Origin: Geobacteraceae bacterium | GTDB taxonomy: Bacteria; Desulfobacterota; Desulfuromonadia; Desulfuromonadales; Desulfuromonadaceae | Direction: 5' to 3' | Assembly: GCA_020201305.1 (NCBI GenBank) | Contig: JAIVHC010000210.1 | Coordinates: 1-5,422 of the forward strand | DNA: 5,422 nucleotides | In this document: positions 1-5,422 of the stretch, in pieces | Layout: every line of letters begins with the position of its first letter | Position numbering within the stretch: position 1 is the first letter of the stretch | Notes under the pieces: model-generated | What the model saw: only the letters and a program-made list of their open reading frames with translations | Told to the model about the DNA's origin: nothing | Database searches by the model: none | Position numbers and translations under genes: made by a program

Positions 1-1022
1 AGATTCATGAGGGCGAAGCGACTTGCGTTCCAGAGTTTATTACAGAAGTTACGGTATCCGCCAATGCGCTCGGTGGAAAGTTTTATATCGCGCCCCTGGG
101 CCGCGAATGCCGCAAGGGTAAGCCGAAAAGCATCAGTGCCGAATTCCTCAATCACGGTGAGGGGATCAATGACGTTGCCCTTGCTTTTACTCATTTTCTG
201 TCCGTGGGCATCGCGCACCAGGGCGTGGATGTAAACATCCTTAAACGGCACTTCGCGCATAAATTTCGTCCCCATCATCATCATGCGCGCAACCCAGAAG
301 AACAGGATATCAAAACCGGTCACCAGGCATGAGGTGGGATAGAACTTCTTCAGGGTATCGGTCTGTTCGGGCCAGCCCATGGTGGAAAAGGGCCACATTC
401 CGGAGGAGAACCAGGTATCCAGAACGTCGGTCTCCTGGCGCAGGTCGGTGCTGCCGCACTTACTGCAGGTGGTAGCATCCTGGCGCGAAACCGTGATTTC
501 ACCGCACTCGTTACAGAACCACGCGGGGATGCGGTGCCCCCACCATATCTGCCGGCTGATACACCAGTCCTGAATGTTGTACATCCACTCGTAATAGGTT
601 TTTCCCCAGTGTGGAGGAACGATGCGGGTTTCACCTTCTTCTACCGCCCTGATCGCCTCTTTGGCCAGGGGTTTTACATCCACGTACCACTGCAGGCTCA
701 TGTAGGGTTCTATGACTGTTTTACAGCGGTAACATTCCCCCACTGAATTAAGGTGTTCTTCCGTACGTTCCAGCAGCCCCAGAGCATCCAGATCCGCTAC
801 CACCTTTTCACGCGCAGCATAGCGATCCAGCCCCTCACAGGCAGCGCCATTTTCATTCACCACACCGGATTCATCCAGAATATTGATAAACTCCAGATTA
901 TGGCGTTTACCCATCTCAAAGTCGTTGAAATCGTGGGCTGGAGTTATCTTTACCGCCCCACTGCCGAACTCCATATCCACATATTCATCGGCAATGATAG
1001 GAATTTCTCGCCCGGGAAATTG
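1..1022 (-). CDS. valS: valyl-tRNA synthetase, downstream part (frame-shifted relative to its own N-terminus; runs off window)
   Basis: ValS charges tRNA-Val with valine in the cytoplasm. This part continues the enzyme in a different frame from the N-terminal piece and stays open from about 1034 to the window edge. Recognisable ValS sequence starts at GREIPIIADEYVDMEFGSG (about 1013 downward) and continues with VKITPAHDFNDFEMGKRHN in the editing domain. Then come a CxxC knuckle (GECYRCKT), HWGKTYYEWMYNIQDWCISR, a zinc-ribbon-like pair of CxxC motifs (FCNECGE and CSKCGS), DTWFSSGMWPFSTMGWP, and the class I KMSKS signature at 183-197 (GQKMSKSKGN). It ends in NKLWNASRFALMN. By comparison with a family length of about 880-890 residues, roughly 300 residues (anticodon-binding domain and C-terminal coiled coil) lie outside the window. 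No independent start signal is seen for this part, so it is not a separate gene. An automatic caller would probably start it at an internal ATG such as 974. Product identity is near certain; whether the gene is intact in the cell is not known. Confidence 0.93.
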
Positions 1023-1615
1023 CCCTTCTGCTCTTCATGCTCCACTTCGAGATCAGAAAGAGCGGTATGGCAGCGCGGGCACCAGTTTATGAGGCGATTG
1101 GAGCGATAGATAAGGCCGTCTTCGTAAAGGCTCACGAACACTTCTCGCACCGCCTTGCTCAACCCTTCATCCATGGTGAAACGCTCACGTTCCCAGTCAC
1201 ACGAGGCGCCGAGGCGCTTGAGTTGATTGAGGATCTTACCCCCGGAATCCTCACGCCACTGCCACACGCGCTCTACAAATGCCTCACGTCCGAGCTCATG
1301 ACGATCCTGGCCGGATTCACTCAGCTGCTTCTCCACCACGTTCTGGGTCGCGATACCGGCATGGTCGGTACCCGGCATCCATAGTACCTCAAAACCGCTC
1401 ATCCGCTTCCAGCGCACCAGGATATCCTGCAGGGTATTGTTAAGGGCATGCCCCATATGCAGGACACCGGTAACATTGGGCGGTGGGATAACAATGGAGT
1501 ATGCCGGTTTATCCGAATGCTCATCGGCTTTGAAGTAACCATTCTGTTCCCAGTGCTGATACCATTTCTGTTCAAAATCGTGCGGCTCGTAGCCTTTAGC
1601 TAACTCATGTGACAT
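950..1615 (-). CDS. valS: valyl-tRNA synthetase, N-terminal part, prematurely terminated by a frame break
   Basis: The ATG at 1615 begins MSHELAKGYEPHDFEQKWY, a typical ValS N-terminus, preceded by AGGAAAG (1626-1632) 10 bases upstream. Conserved ValS features follow: PPPNVTGVLHMGHALN with the class I HIGH-type signature HMGH at residues 53-56, WMPGTDHAGIATQ (80-91), LKRLGASCDWERERFTMDE (132-150), and a CxxC zinc knuckle (WCPRC, 178-182) followed by LSDLEVEHEEQKG. ValS homology stops at residue 198 (about 1022). The last 23 residues before the stop are unrelated to the family and are translated out of frame. The expected next block, start of the CP1 editing domain with TTRPET and GDTAV motifs, is absent, and the family sequence resumes in another frame at about 1013. 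As written this yields a 221-residue fragment with only part of the catalytic core, which should be inactive. It is the first gene after a strong terminator, so it probably has its own promoter. Confidence 0.93.
   Translation of the reverse strand: MSHELAKGYEPHDFEQKWYQHWEQNGYFKADEHSDKPAYSIVIPPPNVTGVLHMGHALNNTLQDILVRWKRMSGFEVLWMPGTDHAGIATQNVVEKQLSESGQDRHELGREAFVERVWQWREDSGGKILNQLKRLGASCDWERERFTMDEGLSKAVREVFVSLYEDGLIYRSNRLINWCPRCHTALSDLEVEHEEQKGNFPGEKFLSLPMNMWIWSSAVGR
1011..1022 (-). other. junction of an apparent ~160-base deletion with frame shift inside valS
   Basis: Upstream codons (first base at positions equal to 1 mod 3) end ValS homology at QKG, 1022. Downstream codons (first base 2 mod 3) resume it at GREIP, from 1013. 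The frame difference means the lost length is 1 mod 3. From remembered ValS proteins about 50-54 residues are missing, so about 160 bases; this length is an estimate. A CCCGGG palindrome lies exactly at the junction (1011-1016). Confidence 0.8.
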
Positions 1616-1668
1616 GGTGTGTTCACTTTCCTGATATCCGCGCTCTGCCCCGAAACGTTTATCCGCAT

Positions 1669-1698
1669 CCCTTCCTGCATACGCAGAACAGGGAAGGG
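1669..1698. repeat. imperfect inverted repeat upstream of valS
   Basis: The arms CCCTTC (1669-1674) and GAAGGG (1693-1698) flank an inner pair CTGC (1675-1678) and GCAG (1683-1686). The loop is four bases and one side carries a six-base bulge. It overlaps the candidate -10 and start point of valS, so it could be an operator or a leader hairpin. It shows no T-box features (no long leader, no recognisable T-box sequence). Confidence 0.35.
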
Positions 1699-1704
1699 CA
1701 TCAA
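1676..1704 (-). promoter_or_regulatory. candidate sigma-70 promoter for valS
   Basis: On the minus strand TTGATG (1699-1704) and TATGCA (1676-1681) are separated by exactly 17 bases. An AT-rich stretch lies just upstream (about 1705-1746). Transcription would begin near 1669, giving a leader of about 53 bases before the valS ATG. The -35 matches the consensus at four of six positions and the -10 is weaker. The position, between a strong terminator and valS, supports a promoter somewhere in this gap, but this exact assignment is tentative. Confidence 0.3.
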
Positions 1705-1771
1705 ATTAAAACGGGCGCGCAGGTATTGAAATAAAAATATTGATTAACAGCGTTGTAGCGGCGGGTCAAAG

Positions 1772-1800
1772 AAAAAGGGGATTCTAGCAATCCCCTTTTT
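1772..1800. terminator. strong symmetric Rho-independent terminator
   Basis: The sequence forms a perfect 12-base stem, AAAAAGGGGATT (1772-1783) and AATCCCCTTTTT (1789-1800), with a five-base loop CTAGC. Either strand gives a GC core followed by a T run, so it could act in both directions. It starts 30 bases after the response regulator stop codon (1830) and should end that transcript. No plus-strand gene is seen that would need it in the other direction. Confidence 0.92.
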
Positions 1801-1829
1801 CGGCGTCAATCGTCAGAACTGCAACCGGA

Positions 1830-3131
1830 TCAGTTGCTGACATCGGCGTGTTGCCTGATCTTTTGCATCTCTTCGCGGATCATGCTCTCTGCAAGGTCGG
1901 GTACTACTTCCCACACCACTTTTTCCATTAGGGGGGTGGCTAGACGCTCAATTACACTTCCGGCAACGCGCTCTACAATGCGCTCGAGTTCTTCATCACT
2001 CAGATACGCGGCGCGGGCTTCGACTCGAGAGGGAGTCGCAGCATATTTACCCTCTGCAACAATATCATCTTCCTGCAGCTCAATCACATCGGCACCAGCG
2101 GAAGTGGCAGCATGTTCTGCCTCCTGCTGTACACCAGTATCCAGGGGTGGGATTTCGGCTTCAGGTGCAGGAGCGGTAAACTCATCCAGGTCCGGCAATT
2201 CGGGTTCCGTATCTGTTTTATCGATGTCCACAGAGAACGAAAAATCCTGCGGCGCAGATGTTGATTTTTCATCCGCAGGGATGTCGCTGCTCTGCTCTGC
2301 CTCCGCAAACGGATCGGCAGGTGGCGCATCTGCAGGTGCGGACTTGACAGCCGGTTCCGGCTCGGCGGGGGTGAAGCTGAAATCGTCCGCAGGAATTGAC
2401 GGGGTCTCATCAAGCGGAGTCAAATCAGGCTCCGGGCTCACGGACGCGTCCGGATGTGTTTCTTCCTGCGCTGGTTCAGGTGGAGTTGCATCAGCAGAGG
2501 CGAGATCTTCAAAACTGAAGTCTTCGCGCTCACCAGTAGCAAAGTCGGAAGTACCTTTCTCCTGGTGGCGGGGATCGGCAGGGGCAGTTTTTTCTCCATC
2601 AGAGGCGGGTCCTGATACAGGTGCACTCCGGGTATCTTCTGCAGACAATTCATCGCTGCGCCCACTGCCGAATGCTGTAGCCGAAGCCTGTTCAAAGGCA
2701 TTCAACATGCTGTCTGCAGGGCTTTTACTCGGGGTCGTTTGCCACTCCTGCTCCTGTTCTGCCACCTCAGCCAGAACCTGCTCCACCTTATCTACTAGAG
2801 CCTGTGAAGCAAACGGTTTTGAAATCCAACCGGCGGCACCCACCTGCCCCGCACGTTCTTCATCGAAAGGCTCAAAGGTTCCAGCAAGCAGCAGCACTGG
2901 AACAGCGGCCATTTCTGACATATTTTTAATCTGTTCACATAGTTGGTATCCATCCAGACCCGGCATGAAAACATCCGCGAGGATAAGGTCAGGGCGCAGA
3001 TTTTGTGCCTTTTGCAGAGCCTCATCGCCGTTACTGGCCAGGTCAAGCTCGTAATCCTTATCTGCAAACGTTATCTCTACGACCTTCTGGATCGTAACAC
3101 TGTCATCTGCCAGCAACAGCCGTTTTCCCAT
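1830..3131 (-). CDS. CheY-like receiver protein with long acidic Pro-rich linker and helical C-terminal module
   Basis: This is a 433-residue response regulator without a DNA-binding domain. Residues 1-120 form a receiver: GKRLLLADDS with acidic pair D9/D10, phospho-acceptor D53 in ILADVFMPG, and K105 in ISKPF. The usual Ser/Thr switch position after beta-4 is alanine (PVLLLAG, A83). Residues about 125-360 are low-complexity, rich in Ala, Pro, Glu, Asp and Ser and probably disordered, with DFSF at 204-207, 250-253 and 296-299. Residues about 376-425 look helical (YLSDEELERIVERVAG, then PLMEKVVWEVVPDLAES and MIREEMQKI) and resemble a tail I recall on deltaproteobacterial receiver proteins. There is no signal peptide or membrane segment, so it should be cytoplasmic. 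I chose the ATG at 3131, not the one 18 bases upstream, because AGGAGG lies five bases before it and the receiver begins directly at MGKR. No histidine kinase is nearby, so its partner is unknown. A terminator follows at 1772-1800. Confidence 0.9.
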   Translation of the reverse strand: MGKRLLLADDSVTIQKVVEITFADKDYELDLASNGDEALQKAQNLRPDLILADVFMPGLDGYQLCEQIKNMSEMAAVPVLLLAGTFEPFDEERAGQVGAAGWISKPFASQALVDKVEQVLAEVAEQEQEWQTTPSKSPADSMLNAFEQASATAFGSGRSDELSAEDTRSAPVSGPASDGEKTAPADPRHQEKGTSDFATGEREDFSFEDLASADATPPEPAQEETHPDASVSPEPDLTPLDETPSIPADDFSFTPAEPEPAVKSAPADAPPADPFAEAEQSSDIPADEKSTSAPQDFSFSVDIDKTDTEPELPDLDEFTAPAPEAEIPPLDTGVQQEAEHAATSAGADVIELQEDDIVAEGKYAATPSRVEARAAYLSDEELERIVERVAGSVIERLATPLMEKVVWEVVPDLAESMIREEMQKIRQHADVSN

Positions 3132-3136
3132 CAAAA

Positions 3137-3142
3137 CCTCCT
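3137..3142 (-). promoter_or_regulatory. ribosome binding site that decides the response regulator start
   Basis: AGGAGG on the minus strand sits five bases upstream of the ATG at 3131 (AGGAGGTTTTGATG). It falls inside the codons of the longer alternative reading that would start at 3149, which itself has no good Shine-Dalgarno sequence. The shorter start is therefore favoured. Confidence 0.85.
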
Positions 3143-3159
3143 GAATCATCCCTGTTCAA

Positions 3160-3191
3160 GGCAGCTTCGCGTATCCGTGGCTGCCATAATA
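3160..3191 (-). promoter_or_regulatory. leader inverted repeat with an adjacent candidate -10 box upstream of the response regulator
   Basis: GGCAGC (3160-3165) and GCTGCC (3180-3185) form a perfect six-base inverted repeat with a 14-base spacer. Immediately upstream on the minus strand is TATTAT (3186-3191), one mismatch from the -10 consensus, but no convincing -35 is seen. If the -10 is real, the start point falls within the repeat, as for an operator. Otherwise this could be a short leader hairpin. The 111-base gap after the DUF2914 gene contains no terminator, so read-through from upstream is also possible. Confidence 0.3.
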
Positions 3192-3242
3192 GTATTTGCT
3201 GAAGTAAGAAACACCAGTTAAACGTTCTGAAGCTCTAAAATA

Positions 3243-3623
3243 CTACTCAAGCATAAACGGCACAATAAGCCTGGCCTGGCCCTGCTCATCAAGAATATGC
3301 ACCTGCCATTGACCTTCCCACTGCGGAAGAAGCTTTTTTGAAGACCACGTTCTCCAGTTGGAAGAGGAAACCGCAAGGCGCACGCGCGCCATCTCTTTGC
3401 CTTCGTAATACCACACATGGGTAATCCAGGTATCTTCCTGCGCACCTACTACACGGGTAAAACAAAACAACTGATCCACAGGGCGTTTCACTGTATTCAG
3501 TGAATCAACCGGGTTGCGTTCCTCGATGGCGTTTGTAATGGCTGCATCAGCTATCTCGAGAGCGTGCGCATTGCACGGAAGTATTAACGTAGCGAATAAA
3601 CACGCATATATCCACTTCTTCAT
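3243..3623 (-). CDS. secreted DUF2914 domain protein
   Basis: This is a 126-residue protein of unknown function. Residues 1-21 are a signal peptide: MKK, a hydrophobic core (about 4-16), then CNAHA with an A-x-A cleavage site before LEIADA. C17 does not sit in a good lipobox, so a soluble periplasmic protein is more likely than a lipoprotein. The mature part matches DUF2914 as I know the family: a short lead with ERNPVDS, then DQLFCFTRVVGA, ITHVWYYEGKEMARVRLAV, SSSNWRTWSSKKLLP, and WEGQWQVHILDEQGQARL running to the C-terminus. The pattern suggests a small beta-sandwich. The ATG at 3623 has AAGGG (3631-3635) seven bases upstream. It follows deoB by 86 bases and precedes the receiver gene by 111 bases, all on the same strand, so co-transcription is possible but not shown. 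The family assignment rests on motif recall. Confidence 0.85.
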   Translation of the reverse strand: MKKWIYACLFATLILPCNAHALEIADAAITNAIEERNPVDSLNTVKRPVDQLFCFTRVVGAQEDTWITHVWYYEGKEMARVRLAVSSSNWRTWSSKKLLPQWEGQWQVHILDEQGQARLIVPFMLE

Positions 3624-3664
3624 TTAATCGCCCTTTACTCTAATGGGTTATACCTAAGGCCAGA

Positions 3665-3701
3665 CCGGGAAACGCACCCTGACCAGAGGGCCTTTTTCCG
3701 G
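3665..3701. repeat. imperfect nested hairpin between deoB and the DUF2914 gene
   Basis: The outer arms CCGGGAAA (3665-3672) and TTTCCGG (3695-3701) pair with one bulged base. The inner arms CCCT (3677-3680) and AGGG (3687-3690) enclose a six-base loop. It starts just nine bases beyond the deoB stop. In the transcribed (minus) direction there is no proper T run after the stem, so it is a weak terminator at best and may instead be a transcript 3'-end or stability hairpin. A TATAAC -10-like hexamer follows on the minus strand at 3647-3652, without a good -35. Confidence 0.3.
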
Positions 3702-3709
3702 GGGATCTC

Positions 3710-4888
3710 TTATCCGGCGGATAATTGCTGGAGGAAACTGACACCAATACTACCACGCAAGGCAAAGTTTTGCAGTATGGTTGCACTGATATCCGCAAAA
3801 CTTGTACGTGCCCCTAGATCTGCTCCCTCCTGGATACGTGGAGTATACACCAGTAAAGGCACATATTCCCGCGTATGGTCGGTGCCTGGCATGGTAGGAT
3901 CACAACCGTGATCTGCGGTAATAATGAGGAGATCACTATCGCGCAGCTGGGACAAAAATTCACCAAGCCAGATGTCCAGCTCCTGCAGGGCTCCAGCAAA
4001 GCCAACGCTGTCACGGCGATGGCCATACATCATATCGAAATCGATCAGATTAGTGAACAAAAGACCCCGTTCCATCTGCTGCAGGTGCTCCTGTGTCGCT
4101 TTCATCCCCTCCGCATTGCTCGCCGTACTCACACGCAAATCAATCCCCCGACCACAGAATATATCAGAGATCTTTCCCACTGCGCCCACCTCGATATTGT
4201 GCTCCTGAAGCATATCCAGCATGGTTGGCTGGGGTGGGGGCATGGAAAAATCGCGCCGCCTGGTCGTGCGCACGTAACCATGCTGTTCGTTGCCTGCAAA
4301 GGGGCGTGCGATAACCCGTCCTACCCGGTAGAGATCCAGCACATCCCGCATTTCTGCACAGATATCGTAGAGTCGCGCTACGGGAATCACATCCTCATGT
4401 GCGGCGATCTGAAACACCGAATCGGTACTGGTATACACAATGGGACGGCCGGAGCACATGTGCTCGGGACCCAGGTGCTGAATAATCTCGGTACCGCTGG
4501 CGGGAATATTTCCCAGAGGCTCGATTCCGGCAATACGCGTAAAGGAGTGAATAATTTCAGGCGGGAAACCATCGGCATACACGCGAAACGGCTCCTGCAT
4601 GACCACTCCGGCCATCTCCCAGTGTCCGGTGGTGCTATCCTTGGCAGCGGAACGCTCTGCCATCCTGCCCCATGCCGCTAAAGGTGTGGCGCATGCGGGC
4701 ACTCCTGAAAGGGGAACGATATTCCCCAGCCCCATCTGCTCCAGCATTGGCAACTTTAGAGGCCCTGCAACGTCTGCCACATGTTTCAGGGTGTTGGGAC
4801 CTGCATCACCGAAATCAACTGCGTCCGGCATGGCACCGCACCCTGCTCCATCCAGAACTATCAATACTACTCTATTAAATTCAGACAC
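3710..4888 (-). CDS. deoB: phosphopentomutase
   Basis: DeoB interconverts ribose-1-phosphate or 2-deoxyribose-1-phosphate and the 5-phosphates in nucleoside breakdown. It is a cytoplasmic metalloenzyme of the alkaline phosphatase superfamily. The 392-residue length is normal. Metal-site residues known from Bacillus cereus phosphopentomutase are present: D13 (VLDGAG), D285 and H290 (DFDMMYGHRRD), D326 and H327 (TADHGCDPT), H338 (GTDHTREYVPLL). Substrate-side motifs YTSTDSVFQIAAHE (152-165), RVIARPF and VGKISDIF are also kept. The nucleophile motif reads KDSTTGHWE (83-91), so position 85, normally threonine, is serine. The start is GTG at 4888, nine bases after the deoC stop, with the purine-rich stretch GAGAAAG just upstream; MSEFNRVVLIVLDGAG fits the family N-terminus. 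Spacing implies an operon with deoC and probably translational coupling. Confidence 0.97.
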   Translation of the reverse strand: MSEFNRVVLIVLDGAGCGAMPDAVDFGDAGPNTLKHVADVAGPLKLPMLEQMGLGNIVPLSGVPACATPLAAWGRMAERSAAKDSTTGHWEMAGVVMQEPFRVYADGFPPEIIHSFTRIAGIEPLGNIPASGTEIIQHLGPEHMCSGRPIVYTSTDSVFQIAAHEDVIPVARLYDICAEMRDVLDLYRVGRVIARPFAGNEQHGYVRTTRRRDFSMPPPQPTMLDMLQEHNIEVGAVGKISDIFCGRGIDLRVSTASNAEGMKATQEHLQQMERGLLFTNLIDFDMMYGHRRDSVGFAGALQELDIWLGEFLSQLRDSDLLIITADHGCDPTMPGTDHTREYVPLLVYTPRIQEGADLGARTSFADISATILQNFALRGSIGVSFLQQLSAG

Positions 4889-4897
4889 TTGCTTTCT

Positions 4898-5422
4898 CTA
4901 CCGTCTTTTCTGCAGCCATTCGGTCACGATATTAACCCCCGCACTGGTACCGATCCTGTTTGCTCCAGCGTGATGCAGGGCGTCAAGTTGCCCCAGGGTG
5001 CGAATCCCCCCTGCCGCTTTAATCTTAATGCGTTCTCCAACCGCAGCGTATAGCAAATCTACGTCTGCAACTCTCGCACCTCCTGCTGCTGTACCGCTTG
5101 AGGTTTTGACGTAATCGGCCCCGGCATCCGCTACACTTTCAGCAGCAAGCCTCTTCTGTACAGGGCTCAGATTGCAACACTCAATAATAACCTTCAGGGG
5201 AACAGAACCGCAGGCCTGTTTCACCTGGCGGATTTCCGTTTCGATATCCGTATAGCGCTCATCCTGAATCCACCCCTGCTGCACCACCATATCCACTTCG
5301 TGGGCTCCACCACGCAGGGCCTGCTGCGCGGCGTAAACCTTGGTGGAGGTACACTCAAACCCGGTGGGAAACCCCACTACAGTACACACGCGCACTTCAC
5401 TGCCTCGCAGTTGCCCTGCGGC
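4898..5422 (-). CDS. deoC: deoxyribose-phosphate aldolase, C-terminal 174 residues (start outside window)
   Basis: DeoC cleaves 2-deoxyribose-5-phosphate to acetaldehyde and glyceraldehyde-3-phosphate through a Schiff-base lysine. It is a cytoplasmic class I TIM-barrel aldolase. The frame is open to the window edge (AAGQLRGSEVRVCTVVGFP), so the apparent GTG start at 5395 is an internal valine. Visible family motifs, numbered from the window edge, are VCTVVGFPTG (12-21), TKVYAAQQAL (27-36), HEVDMVV with the catalytic-site aspartate D44, LKVIIECCNL (76-85), DYVKTSSG with the Schiff-base lysine K106, and IKIKAAGGIRT with the second conserved lysine K135. It ends with the phosphate-binding RIGTSAGVNIV, then TEWLQKRR and a TAG stop. 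The family is about 220-260 residues, so roughly 50-80 N-terminal residues lie outside. This is the shorter bacterial/archaeal type resembling the Thermotoga/Bacillus form more than the E. coli one. It precedes deoB by nine bases. Confidence 0.96.
   Translation of the reverse strand, partial: AAGQLRGSEVRVCTVVGFPTGFECTSTKVYAAQQALRGGAHEVDMVVQQGWIQDERYTDIETEIRQVKQACGSVPLKVIIECCNLSPVQKRLAAESVADAGADYVKTSSGTAAGGARVADVDLLYAAVGERIKIKAAGGIRTLGQLDALHHAGANRIGTSAGVNIVTEWLQKRR

Noticed and set aside
274..285. A run of four CAT triplets (Met-Met-Met-Met on the minus strand), considered as a microsatellite.
   Set aside because: It encodes the ARMMMMGTKF segment, where ValS proteins normally have a methionine-rich stretch, so it is coding constraint.
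950..1034. Programmed ribosomal frameshifting as the way valS is expressed.
   Set aside because: A simple frameshift would restore the frame but not the roughly 50 missing residues of the editing domain. I see no slippery heptamer with a downstream structure, and ValS is not known to use frameshifting.
753..1384. Plus-strand open frames (753-1109 and 1037-1384) across the valS break, considered as an inserted gene.
   Set aside because: The valS codons on the other strand explain the sequence on both sides of the break. The break removes sequence; it does not insert any.
2084..2701. Minus-strand alternative frames within the receiver linker (2084-2413 and 2438-2701), considered as evidence of a frameshift.
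   Set aside because: The 433-codon frame is continuous, and these frames lack start signals or family resemblance.
1834..3054. A 406-codon open frame on the plus strand opposite the response regulator.
   Set aside because: It is very Ser/Ala/Gly-rich with no recognisable domain. It is the mirror of the Ala/Pro/Glu-rich linker codons of the real gene, which has a receiver domain and a perfect ribosome binding site.
3665..3701. A strong terminator after deoB.
   Set aside because: The stem is imperfect with only four inner pairs, and no T run follows it in the direction of transcription. I kept it only as a weak hairpin.
3875..4681. A 268-codon plus-strand open frame opposite deoB.
   Set aside because: It overlaps a clear, full-length phosphopentomutase, and its translation resembles no family I know.

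Overview
This window carries five protein genes, all on the minus strand, so they read from high to low coordinates. The protein sequences look like those of a Desulfuromonadales/Geobacter-type bacterium. This rests on the ValS sequence, a receiver protein with a 'WEVVPDLAE'-type tail that I recall from deltaproteobacterial response regulators, and a DUF2914 protein. The taxonomic placement comes from sequence memory, not a database search.

Layout in transcription order. (1) 5422-4898 is the 3' part of deoC (deoxyribose-phosphate aldolase), and its start lies outside the window. (2) 4888-3710 is deoB (phosphopentomutase), 9 bases behind deoC with a GTG start. Together they form a deoxynucleoside salvage operon: DeoB turns (deoxy)ribose-1-phosphate into the 5-phosphate, and DeoC splits deoxyribose-5-phosphate into acetaldehyde and glyceraldehyde-3-phosphate. 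(3) 3623-3243 is a small secreted DUF2914 protein. (4) 3131-1830 is a CheY-like receiver joined to a very long acidic, proline-rich linker and a short helical C-terminus, ending at a strong symmetric terminator (1772-1800). (5) From 1615 to the window edge is valS (valyl-tRNA synthetase).

The valS reading frame is broken. The N-terminal 198 codons and the downstream part (open to the window edge) are both excellent ValS, but they sit in different frames. At the join (about 1013-1022) roughly 50 residues are missing, namely the start of the editing domain with its TTRPET-type motif. This is either a real lesion in an essential gene, implying a second copy, or an assembly or sequencing error. 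It is the most consequential anomaly here.

Other points worth attention are the architecture of the receiver protein (acidic Pro-rich linker with three DFSF motifs exactly 46 residues apart, and a PopZ-like tail), alanine at its usual Ser/Thr switch position, and serine in place of the usual nucleophilic threonine in DeoB. No RNA genes, CRISPR arrays, insertion sequences or phage genes were seen. There is no gene-free stretch longer than 300 bases; the longest gap (1616-1829) holds the terminator and a candidate valS promoter.
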